Source: Mesorhizobium sp. WSM2240 (lineage in GTDB: Bacteria; Pseudomonadota; Alphaproteobacteria; Rhizobiales; Rhizobiaceae). From it: DNA of 64,000 bases. The translations under genes and the position numbers were made by a program. The notes under the pieces were generated by a model. It did not search any database, was not told the DNA's origin, and saw only the letters and a list, made by a program, of their open reading frames with translations. The first letter of the stretch is position 1. Every line of letters starts with the position of its first letter. The DNA is taken from assembly GCF_040438645.1 (NCBI RefSeq), contig NZ_CP159253.1, positions 4,154,001 to 4,218,000 of the forward strand, given 5' to 3'. Positions 45,134-55,338 of the stretch are shown here, piece by piece.

Positions 45134-45182
45134 AAACTAGACCGTCCAGTACCGTATTGCGCAAAACTAGACTGTCCAGTAC
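45134..45182. promoter_or_regulatory. Paired TetR-type operators
   Basis: AAACTAGACCGTCCAGTAC (45134-45152) and AAACTAGACTGTCCAGTAC (45164-45182), 18 of 19 identical, start-to-start distance 30 bp (about three helical turns). Each is a near-palindrome CTAGAC-N-GTCCAG. They lie between the divergent VOC and TetR genes. Confidence 0.7.
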
Positions 45183-45249
45183 AATAGAGTCAATTGGAGT
45201 TTTGATTTCAGGGATTGGCGGTTTCGTGGCGGACTTGCCTTCAGCAAAA

Positions 45250-45885
45250 ATGCAGATGGGAAACCATGCTTCGAACCGCTCGGCGCGCAAGCGCAAGGCG
45301 ATCCTCGACGCCGCCACGGAGGTGTTTCTGAAGAGCGGCTATCTCGGCACCAATATGGACGAGATCGCAGCGCGTTCTGGGGTGTCGAAGCAGACTGTCT
45401 ACAAGCATTTCTCGAGCAAGGAGGCGCTGTTTATCGAGATAGTGACCTCAATGACCGACGACGCCGGCGACATTGTCCGCAACGAAGTGGCCGAACTCGA
45501 TGAAGGCGGCGATGTGGCGGAATACCTCGTCGACTATGCGTATCGGCAACTCACTGTGGTTCTGACGCCGCGCATCATGCAGTTGCGCCGCCTGGTGATC
45601 GGCGAGGTCAGCCGCTTTCCGGAACTGGCCAGGGTGCTCTATGAGCGCGGGCCGGCGCGCGCGCTGGCGACGCTTGCGGCAATGTTCGAGCGGCTCGCGG
45701 CACGCGGCATGCTCTCGATCGACGACCCTTCCGTCGCCGCGTCCCATTTCAACTGGCTGGTCATGTCCGCTCCCCTTAACCAAGCCATGCTGCTCGGCGA
45801 CGAGGCGATACCGAAACCGGCGGAGCTTCGCCGGCATGCCGCCGAAGGCGTGCGCGTGTTCCTCGCTGCCTATGGCAGGCGGTGA
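45250..45885 (+). CDS. TetR/AcrR-family regulator
   Basis: 211 residues from MQMGNHASNRSARKRKAIL; a TTG frame from 45157 would overlap the operator and is rejected. N-terminal HTH: ILDAATEVFLKSGYLGTNMD, then SGVSKQTVYKHFSSKEALFI. C-terminal ligand domain of the AefR-like/TetR_C_7 sort (RIMQLRRLVIGEVSRFPELA). Probably autoregulated via the pair of sites just upstream. A terminator follows at 46100. Confidence 0.87.
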   Translation: MQMGNHASNRSARKRKAILDAATEVFLKSGYLGTNMDEIAARSGVSKQTVYKHFSSKEALFIEIVTSMTDDAGDIVRNEVAELDEGGDVAEYLVDYAYRQLTVVLTPRIMQLRRLVIGEVSRFPELARVLYERGPARALATLAAMFERLAARGMLSIDDPSVAASHFNWLVMSAPLNQAMLLGDEAIPKPAELRRHAAEGVRVFLAAYGRR

Positions 45886-46099
45886 GAGTTCGGGCGGCGG
45901 AAGGCCATGGTCCAAAAAATGATTGCGCCGGATAGCCTTCCTGCCGGCAACGACAACCGCGCTCGAAGGCGACATTCGCCACATAATTTCGCTGCAGAGC
46001 GGAGAGTGTCGGGAATCCATGCCGGAATGCCGAAGGATCGGGAACCGGTAGATAATCGCCCCAAGAACTTCCGTCGGTGCATTTGCCCGCTTAGCCAAC

Positions 46100-46128
46100 A
46101 AAAAAGCGCCGGAGACCGGCGCTTTTTT
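46100..46128. terminator. Bidirectional rho-independent terminator
   Basis: AAAAAA-GCGCCGG-AGA-CCGGCGC-TTTTTT: perfect 7-bp GC stem flanked by six A and six T, so it works in both directions. Serves the TetR gene (+) and the DUF882 gene (-, stop at 46145). Confidence 0.9.
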
Positions 46129-46144
46129 GCAGCTTGCGATGCCG

Positions 46145-48007
46145 CTATTGGAAGCGGGCGACCGACAGGAATTCGACGGCTTTGCCGGAGAAGCGGTTGG
46201 CATCGGCGACCTGGTCGCCCTGCTGGAAGCCGGCGGTGTAGACGGCGCGCGGGGCGGTGCGCACGATGTTGTAGGCGAAGGACGGCGCGGTCGTGTTCTG
46301 CCCGGCCGTGGTGACATAGTCGCTGTGCAGCACCCAGCGCGCGGCCTGCGGCTGTGCCGCCACCACCACCGGCTTCGGATCCGGCTTGGTGTCGCGGGCG
46401 CTCGGCCGCGGCGATTTGCGCGTCGTCTTGACGCCGGAATCCATCGCCGAAGCCGCATCGGTTCCGGCGGGACGGCGGGCGACGGCCGCACGCGGCGTAA
46501 CCGTCGTTGCGAGCGCGGCAACACGGGCGCCGTTGGATTTGATGACCGCTTCAAGCGCGGCTTTCGAATCGGCCGCGACCGTACCCGTGCTGGCCGGCTC
46601 GGGCCTTGCTGCAGGAACCACAGCAAGATCGAAAACCGCGTCTGCTTCGCTCGGACGCCTCGACGGCAGCGGCGCGAATGCGTCGGTGGCGCTCATCGGG
46701 CCCTCGTCGGCCGCGGCGGCCATGGCGAGCAGGACCTGATCGGTCCCGGAATCAGCCGCAGCGAGCACCGCCGCCGGCGGAGCGTAATCCGGACGGCGCG
46801 TCGGCAACGGGATGCCAAGGGCAAGCTCGGCCTTTGCGGCAGGCGTTTCCTCCGGCAGTGGCGCCGCTGCGGCTCCGAACGGAACCTGCTCGGCTTCCGC
46901 CAATGCGGCCACGGTCGGGCCGACCTCGCTGTCAGGACGCGGCGCGAGCATCGGCACCGGAACGCTGCGCGCAGGCAGCGCGGCGATAATGGTTTCGGGG
47001 GTCTCTTCGCGCGGCTCCTCAGCCTCGGCGATCTGCGGAATTTCGGTGCGCTGCGCCTGGTCGGGCGAAACGATCTGTATGCCCGGCAGCTGCTTTTTCT
47101 GGTCCTGCTGCTGCGGCTGCCGCTGTTCGGCCACGGCCTTCCTGGCGGCCTGGGGCTTTTCGACCCTCGGGCTTGCGGCCGCAACCACCGCGACCTCGCC
47201 GCTGCTCTCTTCTTCCTCGTCCGCGCCGCCGCCGAAGATCGCCGCGAAAAGATTGCTGGGCCTGCCGCGGCTGGAACTGGAGCTCGCGAGCGCCAGGGCC
47301 GTGGCTCCGCTCTTGCTACGCTGCTTATAGGAGGCGAGCGCCGTCTCGAAGCCCGGCAGCGGCTTGCCGTCTGTCGGCACATGCAGAGTCTTGCCGTTCG
47401 GGAAGACGGCGGCGAGTTCGCTGCGGCTCATACGCGGCCAATGGCGCACATTGCCGACGTCCATGTGAACGAAGGGCGAGCCCGAACGCGGATAGTAGCC
47501 GACGCCGCCACCCTGCGCCCTGAGGCCGGTATCTCGCAGCGTCTTCAGGCTGACGCCCGGAATATAGAAGTCCATCGCCTTGCCGAGCATATGCTGGCTC
47601 TTGTTGGCGACGCCCTTGCTGCGGCTGCGCAGCATCGAATTGGTGGCCGGCGAGCGGTAGGCGGAAACAACGTGGATATAGTCGCGCGCGCCGACAGCCT
47701 TATAGGTTTCCCAGACCAGATCGAGCAGGCGCGGATCCATCTTGGTCGGTTCGTTGCGGCGCCAGTCGCGCAGGAAGCGGTTGATCTGGTTGAGGCCGGA
47801 CTGATCGTAGCGTCCATTGCGCTTGAAGGTGATCTCGGCCTTTTCCTTGGTGTGGATGAAATAGAGCTTCAGCGTCCGCGTTTCGGCGCTGGCGACGGGC
47901 ACAGCCATCGTGAGGAACCCGATGGCGACCATGAAGCCTGCAAACCACCTTAGCCAGGCGGAGGTTTCGAGGTTTCGCCGGTTCGTGGGTCGTTCGGTGC
48001 TGATCAA
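46145..48007 (-). CDS. DUF882 (YcbK-like) peptidase M15 family protein with long tail
   Basis: 620 residues. Signal segment (residues 20-41, WFAGFMVAIGFLTMAVPVA). Catalytic domain about 45-200: SAYRSPATNSMLR, SQHMLGKAMDFYIPG and SPFVHMDVGNVRHWPR supply the metal-binding His/Asp. The other 400 residues are Pro/Ala-rich and low complexity, unusual against about 200 residues for most family members. Members act in periplasmic peptidoglycan remodelling. Next to the sigma-54 response regulator gene. Confidence 0.8.
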   Translation of the reverse strand: MISTERPTNRRNLETSAWLRWFAGFMVAIGFLTMAVPVASAETRTLKLYFIHTKEKAEITFKRNGRYDQSGLNQINRFLRDWRRNEPTKMDPRLLDLVWETYKAVGARDYIHVVSAYRSPATNSMLRSRSKGVANKSQHMLGKAMDFYIPGVSLKTLRDTGLRAQGGGVGYYPRSGSPFVHMDVGNVRHWPRMSRSELAAVFPNGKTLHVPTDGKPLPGFETALASYKQRSKSGATALALASSSSSRGRPSNLFAAIFGGGADEEEESSGEVAVVAAASPRVEKPQAARKAVAEQRQPQQQDQKKQLPGIQIVSPDQAQRTEIPQIAEAEEPREETPETIIAALPARSVPVPMLAPRPDSEVGPTVAALAEAEQVPFGAAAAPLPEETPAAKAELALGIPLPTRRPDYAPPAAVLAAADSGTDQVLLAMAAAADEGPMSATDAFAPLPSRRPSEADAVFDLAVVPAARPEPASTGTVAADSKAALEAVIKSNGARVAALATTVTPRAAVARRPAGTDAASAMDSGVKTTRKSPRPSARDTKPDPKPVVVAAQPQAARWVLHSDYVTTAGQNTTAPSFAYNIVRTAPRAVYTAGFQQGDQVADANRFSGKAVEFLSVARFQ

Positions 48008-48215
48008 ATCAAAAGGCCTTCAGCCGTTTGTCCCCGGATTTGAAGCCCGGACGCGTAAAAGTGACGTCCGAATATCGATCCTAATGGTTAATCACAGCTT
48101 ATTGAAGTCGAAATGCGGCAACGCCATGGCGATATCCCGGCAAAAATATCGAAGGAAGTTTATGGTAAACGGCGGCTTATAGACCGAAGCTTGCGCGGTG
48201 CTGGCCGGGTTTTTC

Positions 48216-49727
<1,512 letters not shown>

Positions 49728-49880
49728 GAATGACATATTTGGTTAGGGGATGGCGAGTACGGGCGTTATTGCCGTCTGGATCATCCTGGCACAGGGTTCT
49801 AAATAAATGGCTTCGAAAAAGCCGGGAAATCGAGCGTTCGGGTTTACGCGGCGCATACTTGGAATCGGAAGGCGGACATC

Positions 49881-51716
49881 ATGTCATTGAACCCCGGCGC
49901 AAAGGCCGCGGCCCTGGCGGCAAGCCAAGGGTCCGCCGCACTCGGAGACCTGCCCGAATGGGATCTCGGCGACCTCTATCCGGGCATGGAAGCGCCCGAG
50001 CTGAAGCGCGACCTTGCGAAGGCCGCTGAAGACGCGATCGCCTTCGAGGAGCGCTGGAAAGGCACGCTGGCGAGCGAAGCCTCGCGCGGCGCAGACGGTC
50101 GCCTGGGCCAAGCGCTGCGCGAATACGAAGCGATCGAGGAACTGATCGGCAAGATCGCCTCCTATGCCGGGCTGATCTATGCGGGCGACACCTCCGACCC
50201 GCAGCGCGCGAAGCTCTATGGGGACGTCCAGGAGAAGATGACCGATGCCAGCGCGCATCTGCTTTTCTTCGCGCTCGAACTGAACCTCGTCGACGACGCG
50301 TTGATTCTCGCCGCCCTCGACGCCGATCCGACCTTCGGCCATTACCGGCCCTGGGTGCTCGATCTGCGGAAAGACAAGCCCTATCAGCTCGAGGATCGCA
50401 TCGAGCAGCTTTTCCACGAGAAGTCGGTCACCGGGCGGGGCGCCTGGAACCGGCTGTTCGACGAGACCATGACCGATCTGCGCTTCGAGGTCGGCGGCGA
50501 GGAATTGACGCTGGAGCCGACGCTGAACAAGCTTCAGGATCCCGACGGCGAGGTGCGCCGCACCGCCGCCGAGGCGCTGGCGAAGACCTTCAAGGAGAAT
50601 CTGCGCACCTTCACGCTGATCACCAATACGCTGTCGAAGGACAAGGAGATCTCCGACCGCTGGCGCGGCTTCCAGGACATCGCCGATTCACGGCATCTCG
50701 CCAACCGGGTCGAGCGCAGCATCGTGGATGCGCTTGCCATGGCCGTTCGCGAGGCCTATCCGCGTCTGTCGCATCGCTACTATGCGATGAAGGCGCGCTG
50801 GCTCGGCATGGACACCATGAACCACTGGGACCGCAACGCGCCGCTGCCCGAAACACCGCAGGCGACCATCGGATGGGACGAAGCAAAAAACACGGTTCTG
50901 GCGGCCTATCACCGCTTTTCGCCGGACATGGCCGACATTGCGCGGAGATTCTTCGACCGCCGCTGGATCGACGCGCCGGTGCGACCGGGCAAGGCGCCGG
51001 GCGCATTCGCGCACCCGACAGTACCTTCGGCGCACCCTTATGTGCTCCTGAACTATATGGGCAAGCCGCGCGATGTGATGACACTGGCGCACGAGCTCGG
51101 CCACGGCGTGCACCAGGTGCTGGCCGGCGCGCAGGGGCCGCTCATGGCCTCGACGCCGCTGACGCTCGCCGAAACCGCCTCGGTGTTCGGCGAGATGCTG
51201 ACCTTCCGCTCGCTGCTGGACAAGACCACCGACCGGCGCGAGCGCAAGGCCATGCTCGCCCAGAAGGTCGAGGATATGATCAACACGGTGGTGCGCCAGA
51301 TCGCCTTCTACGAGTTCGAGCGCAAGGTGCACACCGAACGCAAGAATGGCGAACTGACCGCCGACCGGCTCGGCCAATTCTGGCTGGAGGTGCAGGCCGA
51401 CAGCCTGGGCCCGGCGATCAGGCTGCGCGAGGGCTACGAGACGTTCTGGACCTATATTCCGCACTTCATCCACTCGCCGTTCTACGTCTATGCCTATGCA
51501 TTCGGCGACTGCCTGGTGAACTCACTCTACGCCGTCTATCAGAACGCCGAGCGCGGCTTTCAGGAGAAGTATTTCGACATGCTGAAGGCTGGCGGCACCA
51601 AGCATCATTCCGAGATCCTGGCGCCGTTCGGGCTCGACGCCACGGATCCGGCCTTCTGGCAGATCGGCCTCGGAGTGATCGGCGACCTGATCGACGAATT
51701 GGAAGCGCTGGAGTGA
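49881..51716 (+). CDS. pepF: M3-family oligoendopeptidase F
   Basis: 611 residues. Zinc site HEXXH in TLAHELGHGVHQ with the second Glu in LAETASVFGEML. Family sequence MGKPRDVMTLAHELG and FAHPTVPSAHPYVLLNYMGK. Cytoplasmic, cleaves short peptides. Long N-terminal helical portion as usual. Divergent from the response regulator (about 150 nt between). Confidence 0.9.
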   Translation: MSLNPGAKAAALAASQGSAALGDLPEWDLGDLYPGMEAPELKRDLAKAAEDAIAFEERWKGTLASEASRGADGRLGQALREYEAIEELIGKIASYAGLIYAGDTSDPQRAKLYGDVQEKMTDASAHLLFFALELNLVDDALILAALDADPTFGHYRPWVLDLRKDKPYQLEDRIEQLFHEKSVTGRGAWNRLFDETMTDLRFEVGGEELTLEPTLNKLQDPDGEVRRTAAEALAKTFKENLRTFTLITNTLSKDKEISDRWRGFQDIADSRHLANRVERSIVDALAMAVREAYPRLSHRYYAMKARWLGMDTMNHWDRNAPLPETPQATIGWDEAKNTVLAAYHRFSPDMADIARRFFDRRWIDAPVRPGKAPGAFAHPTVPSAHPYVLLNYMGKPRDVMTLAHELGHGVHQVLAGAQGPLMASTPLTLAETASVFGEMLTFRSLLDKTTDRRERKAMLAQKVEDMINTVVRQIAFYEFERKVHTERKNGELTADRLGQFWLEVQADSLGPAIRLREGYETFWTYIPHFIHSPFYVYAYAFGDCLVNSLYAVYQNAERGFQEKYFDMLKAGGTKHHSEILAPFGLDATDPAFWQIGLGVIGDLIDELEALE

Positions 51717-51751
51717 ACCGGCACGTAGCCACTCACCAGTCCTTGCGATCC

Positions 51752-51880
51752 ATGCCACCCCCCTCTGTCCTGCCGGACCCCTCAAGGGAGGAGATCGGCC
51801 CTCCGCTCTCGATCCGCCAACCGTTCAACGCTAAAGGTTGGCGAAAACCGTCATGGCAGCTGATCCCTCCCTTTGAAGGA
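51752..51880. repeat. Intergenic palindromic repeat
   Basis: Between pepF and pabB. Stems CGCCAACC/GGTTGGCG (51815-51843) and TCCCTCC/AGGAGGTGGGA (around 51865-51885), plus a CCCCTCAAGGGAGG hairpin. Same C/G-rich style as the repeats near 11.8 and 37.5 kb. Confidence 0.55.
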
Positions 51881-51903
51881 GGTGGGAAAGATCGAGGCGG
51901 AGC

Positions 51904-53063
51904 ATGGACATGACCGCCGCGCAACAACCCTTCGTCCTTTTCCGCGACGATCCGGCCGGGCGCGAGGTGCTGTTCGAGCAGCCGAGCGAAATCATCGCCT
52001 CCGACACGGCGGAAAGCTTCTTCCCGGCGCTGCAAGCAGCGCAGGCCGCTCATGAATCCGGCAAGTGGCTGGCAGGCTATTTCTCCTATGAGGCGGGCTA
52101 TCTGCTCGAGCCGAAGCTCCGGCCGCTTTTGCCGGTAGGCCGGCGCGCGCCGCTTGTCTGCCTGGGTGTATTCGACGGGCCGTCCGACACCCCCTGCCCG
52201 GCCGGCAGGCGCCGGCCAGCAACGGGCCGATCTTCGACGCCCGGGCAAGCTGGTCGTTCGAGGATTACCAGAAACGCTTCGCGCGGCTGCACCGGCATCT
52301 CCGCGAGGGCGATTGCTATCAGGCAAATCTGACTTTCCCGGTAAACGCGCAGTGGTCGGGCGAGGCGCTCGCGGCCTTCAATGCGCTGACCGCGCGCCAG
52401 CCGGTGAAGTACGGCGCGCTGGTTTCTCTGGGCGAGCCGCTCGTCCTGTCGCGCTCGCCCGAACTCTTCTTCGAAATCAGCCGCGATGGCTGGATCGAGA
52501 CGCATCCTATGAAGGGTACCGCTCCGCGCGGCGCGACGAAAACGGAGGACGACGCGCAACGCGAATTCCTGCGCAACGATCCGAAGAACCAGGCGGAAAA
52601 CCGCATGATCGTCGATCTGTTGCGAAACGACATTTCGCTGATCAGCGAGGTGGGTACGCTCGACGTGCCGGAGCTTTTCCGTATCGAGACCTACCCCACG
52701 GTCCACCAGATGGTGAGCAGGGTGCGCGCCAAGCTTTTGCCGGACCTTTCCATCGCGAACATCTTCGCCGCGCTGTTTCCATGCGGGTCGATCACCGGCG
52801 CGCCGAAAATCCGCGCCATGGAAATCCTGCACGCGCTGGAGGGAAAGCCGCGCGACGTCTATTGCGGCGCCATCGGCTGGATCGCGCCCGACGGGACGAT
52901 GCGGTTCTCGGTGGCGATCCGCACCATCTCGCTCTTTCCGGGCGGCGAGGCGGTCTACAATATCGGCGGCGGCATAGTCTTCGATTCGACGGCCGAGGAG
53001 GAGTATGCGGAATGCCTTCTGAAAGCGCGGTTCGCGACGGGAACGGTGCCGGCTTCGAGCTGA
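51904..53063 (+). pseudogene. pabB: Aminodeoxychorismate synthase component I, frameshifted
   Basis: Codons up to about 52190 (MDMTAAQQPFVLFRDDPAGR; AGYFSYEAGYLLEPKLRPLL) are in one frame; the remainder (SWSFEDYQKRFARLHRHLRE; GDCYQANLTFPV; HPMKGTAPRG; NRMIVDLLRND; PCGSITGAPKIRAMEIL) is in another. A missing C in the run of five Cs at 52190-52194 explains this; restored length is 386 residues. Converts chorismate plus amino donor to ADC for folate. All chorismate-binding motifs remain, so an assembly error is quite possible. Confidence 0.82.
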
Positions 53064-53683
53064 TCGAGACGCTGCGCTGGGAGCCTGCCCGCGGTTTCGT
53101 GCGGCTGGAGCGGCATATGGCGCGGCTGGCAGCCTCGGCTCGCGAATTGGGTTTCAGCATGTCCGAAACGGCGGTGGATCGCGCTCTCCGAAACGCCGTG
53201 GGCGGCAACGCGGCGCTGCGCGTTCGCCTGACGTTAGCGCAAGACGGTAAGCCTGAGATTACCACGCAGCCACACGCGCCGCTCGCGCCGGACGCCGTCT
53301 GGACGCTCAAAATTGCCGAAACGCGGCTGAATGCAAACGATCCGCTGCTGCACCACAAGACGACGCGCCGCGCCGTCTACGATGCGGCGCGCGCGGAATT
53401 TTCGCGCGAGGAGGCGGACGAGGTCATCCTGCTCAACCAGCATGGGCAGGTCTGCGAAGGCACGATCACCAACATTTTCGCGGATGTCGACGGCGTCCTG
53501 CTGACGCCGCCGTTGGGATGCGGCCTGCTGCCCGGCGTGCTTCGCGGCGAGTTGCTGGAAAGCGGCAAGGTCAGGGAAGCGGTGCTGACCGAGGAAGATC
53601 TGCACAGCGCGAACGCGATGTTCGTCGGCAATTCACTGCGCGGGTTGATCAGAGCAGGTTTCGGCGAAGCCGTTGACCAGTAG
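53012..53683 (+). CDS. Aminodeoxychorismate lyase-like class IV aminotransferase
   Basis: 223 residues, start ATG at 53012 within pabB's 3' end (52-nt overlap). Fold-type IV: PLP Lys in LLHHKTTRRAVYD, EVILLNQHGQVCEGTITNIF and TPPLGCGLLPGVLRGELLES. In rhizobia a pabC-like gene follows pabB. Converts ADC to 4-aminobenzoate plus pyruvate, if it is PabC; D-amino-acid transaminases are related. Folate pathway. Confidence 0.82.
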   Translation: MPSESAVRDGNGAGFELIETLRWEPARGFVRLERHMARLAASARELGFSMSETAVDRALRNAVGGNAALRVRLTLAQDGKPEITTQPHAPLAPDAVWTLKIAETRLNANDPLLHHKTTRRAVYDAARAEFSREEADEVILLNQHGQVCEGTITNIFADVDGVLLTPPLGCGLLPGVLRGELLESGKVREAVLTEEDLHSANAMFVGNSLRGLIRAGFGEAVDQ

Positions 53684-53729
53684 CGTCGCCGCGACTACGT
53701 TGTGTTACCTTGTACTCGGAGGCAAGACA

Positions 53730-54020
53730 ATGGCCGCAAGCGAGACCTTGACCTTACGCATTTCCCCGGAGACCAAGCGAGAACTGGAGGATTATGCCCG
53801 AGCCACGCAGCGCTCAAGCGCCTTCATTGTCAAGGAGGCTCTCGAAGCGCATTTGGAGGAGCGCCGCGCCTATCTCGCGGCGATCGAAGAGGCTGAGCGC
53901 GAAGCGGACGAAGGAGTCTTCGTGTCGGGTGAGGCAGTTATAAAATGGATGCGGTCCTGGGGTAAAGACGACGAGTTGCCGACGCCGGAGCCTGATATCT
54001 TTCCAGAAGCCCGCAAATGA
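53730..54020 (+). CDS. Ribbon-helix-helix antitoxin (ParD/CopG-like)
   Basis: 96 residues; ATG at 53730 after SD CGGAGGCAAG. The N-terminal beta strand LTLRISPETKRELEDYAR and the helix TQRSSAFIVKEALEAHLEER are the RHH DNA-binding fold; the acidic C-terminus neutralises the toxin. The start region holds TTGTGTTACCTTGTAC at about 53700, perhaps part of the operator. Overlaps the toxin gene (ATGA). Confidence 0.87.
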   Translation: MAASETLTLRISPETKRELEDYARATQRSSAFIVKEALEAHLEERRAYLAAIEEAEREADEGVFVSGEAVIKWMRSWGKDDELPTPEPDIFPEARK

Positions 54021-54307
54021 AGTTGAAGGTCCTTCCGCGAGCTGTCCGGGACCTGGAAAATATCCATGCCTACATCAACGCTGACAGCGCCGAAGCGGCG
54101 GAAGCTGTGATGCTGAAGCTCACGAAGTCACTGAACCTGATCACTTCCCGCCCGGAACTGGGGCGCCCCATACCGGAGTCGAGATCGAGGGAATGGTCCG
54201 TGCCGGGGCTACCCTACACCATACATTATCGCGTTCGCGGCGAGACTGTTGAAGTGCTTCGTGTTTTTCATACGCGCCGACAGCGGCCGCCGAGATGGAT
54301 CGGATGA
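54017..54307 (+). CDS. ParE/RelE-family toxin
   Basis: 96 residues. Sequence VLPRAVRDLENIHAYINADS, ELGRPIPESRSREWSVPGLP and HYRVRGETVEVLRVFHTRRQ are family-typical. ParE members poison gyrase; RelE members cut mRNA; which is unclear. Translationally coupled to the antitoxin and, via ATGA at 54304, to the next gene. Confidence 0.87.
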   Translation: MKLKVLPRAVRDLENIHAYINADSAEAAEAVMLKLTKSLNLITSRPELGRPIPESRSREWSVPGLPYTIHYRVRGETVEVLRVFHTRRQRPPRWIG

Positions 54308-55236
54308 CTCCACCCGTCCACACACCCTATGACGGCTCGTCGAAGCCGTTCAGCATCGGCCTGAAGCCGTTGAACCTCGCCGAATGGATAGAGGTCGGCG
54401 ACGATCTGGACATGTATCTGGCCGAGAAGCGGCGGCTCTACGCGACGGCTCCCGACAAGGTTTTCGTCGAGGAGCCGGATACGCGGGAAGCGCAGCGCGA
54501 AGTGCTCGACCTCATCGAGGCGCATCTGGCCCGGCATCATCCCGAGTTGCTTGAGCGGCCGAGGGCCTCGGCCGGCTCAAATTCTGCGGAGATTGGTGGC
54601 GAGGCGCAAAATCGCGATGACGAGCAAAAGCCACCGCTCATGGCCGCATCCCTGCTCGTCCAGGAAGATTTGGTCCTGATGCGCAAGGGCGAGAACGGCT
54701 GGCGGCTGGCCGCGGGATCGCTGTGCTTTCCGTCATCCTGGTCGCTGGGCGAAAAATTCGGGCGGCCGCTGCATGAGATTCACACGCCTGTGCCGGGCTT
54801 CGGCAGCGGCACCCGCAACGCCGATCTTATAAGCCGCATGTTCGACAGCCTTCAGGGCCAGGCGGTGTTGCGCTGGAACTGGTCGCTGCAGGCCGGCAAC
54901 GAGCTTTACCTGCCGTTCTCGCACCAGGAGCGCGTCGACCGCGGGACGAACCGGCCGTCGAAATTTTCAACCGATGAGATTGCGGCGCAGGCCTTCATCC
55001 GCGTCGAGCGGCAGACGCTGCGCAAGCTGCCGGTTTCGGGCGACATTCTTTTCACCATCCGCATCCATCTCGACCCGCTGGCGACGATCGAAAAACATCC
55101 CAAGCGCGCTTCGCTCGCCCTATCCTTTGCCGATCAGCTCGCGGGGCTCGACGAGGCGCAACTGGACTATAAGGGCCTGGCCGCCGATCGCGACAGGCTG
55201 GTTGCGGTGCTGCGAGGCATTTCAGGCGACCGCTAA
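54304..55236 (+). CDS. Heme-dependent oxidative N-demethylase-like protein (DUF3445)
   Basis: 310 residues from MTPPVHTPYDGSSKPF; an ATG 9 nt upstream is the alternative. DUF3445-type sequence: FSIGLKPLNLAEWIEVGDDL, GWRLAAGSLCFPSSWSLGEK and GRPLHEIHTPVPGF, and RVERQTLRKLPVSGDILFTI. Family members bind heme in a PAS-like fold and demethylate amines. Overlaps the toxin gene; functional link to the TA pair is doubtful. Confidence 0.82.
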   Translation: MTPPVHTPYDGSSKPFSIGLKPLNLAEWIEVGDDLDMYLAEKRRLYATAPDKVFVEEPDTREAQREVLDLIEAHLARHHPELLERPRASAGSNSAEIGGEAQNRDDEQKPPLMAASLLVQEDLVLMRKGENGWRLAAGSLCFPSSWSLGEKFGRPLHEIHTPVPGFGSGTRNADLISRMFDSLQGQAVLRWNWSLQAGNELYLPFSHQERVDRGTNRPSKFSTDEIAAQAFIRVERQTLRKLPVSGDILFTIRIHLDPLATIEKHPKRASLALSFADQLAGLDEAQLDYKGLAADRDRLVAVLRGISGDR

Positions 55237-55338
55237 CCAGCCATTGTGGTTTTCGGCTTTATTGTGACGAGGAACTATGGTCTTCAACTCGACCATCGTC
55301 GAGATGCACGCGTAACGCGAACCAGGAGTGACTGAAGA

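Noticed and set aside
45157-45249. Upstream TTG start for the TetR gene
   Set aside because: It would overlap the second operator and add 31 residues with no HTH content; ATG at 45250 gives the normal family length.
48088-48102. Second CtrA-like site TTAATCACAGCTTAT upstream of the DUF882 gene
   Set aside because: Second half is TTAT, not TTAA; one mismatch in so short a motif is expected by chance.
49788-49806. TGGCACAGGGTTCT as a sigma-54 promoter near the response regulator
   Set aside because: The GC element is missing at the required 10-nt distance.
52154-53683. 509-codon frame that would make pabC start far upstream
   Set aside because: Its first 280 codons are out of frame with the strongly conserved pabB and show no family sequence; pabC proper starts at 53012.
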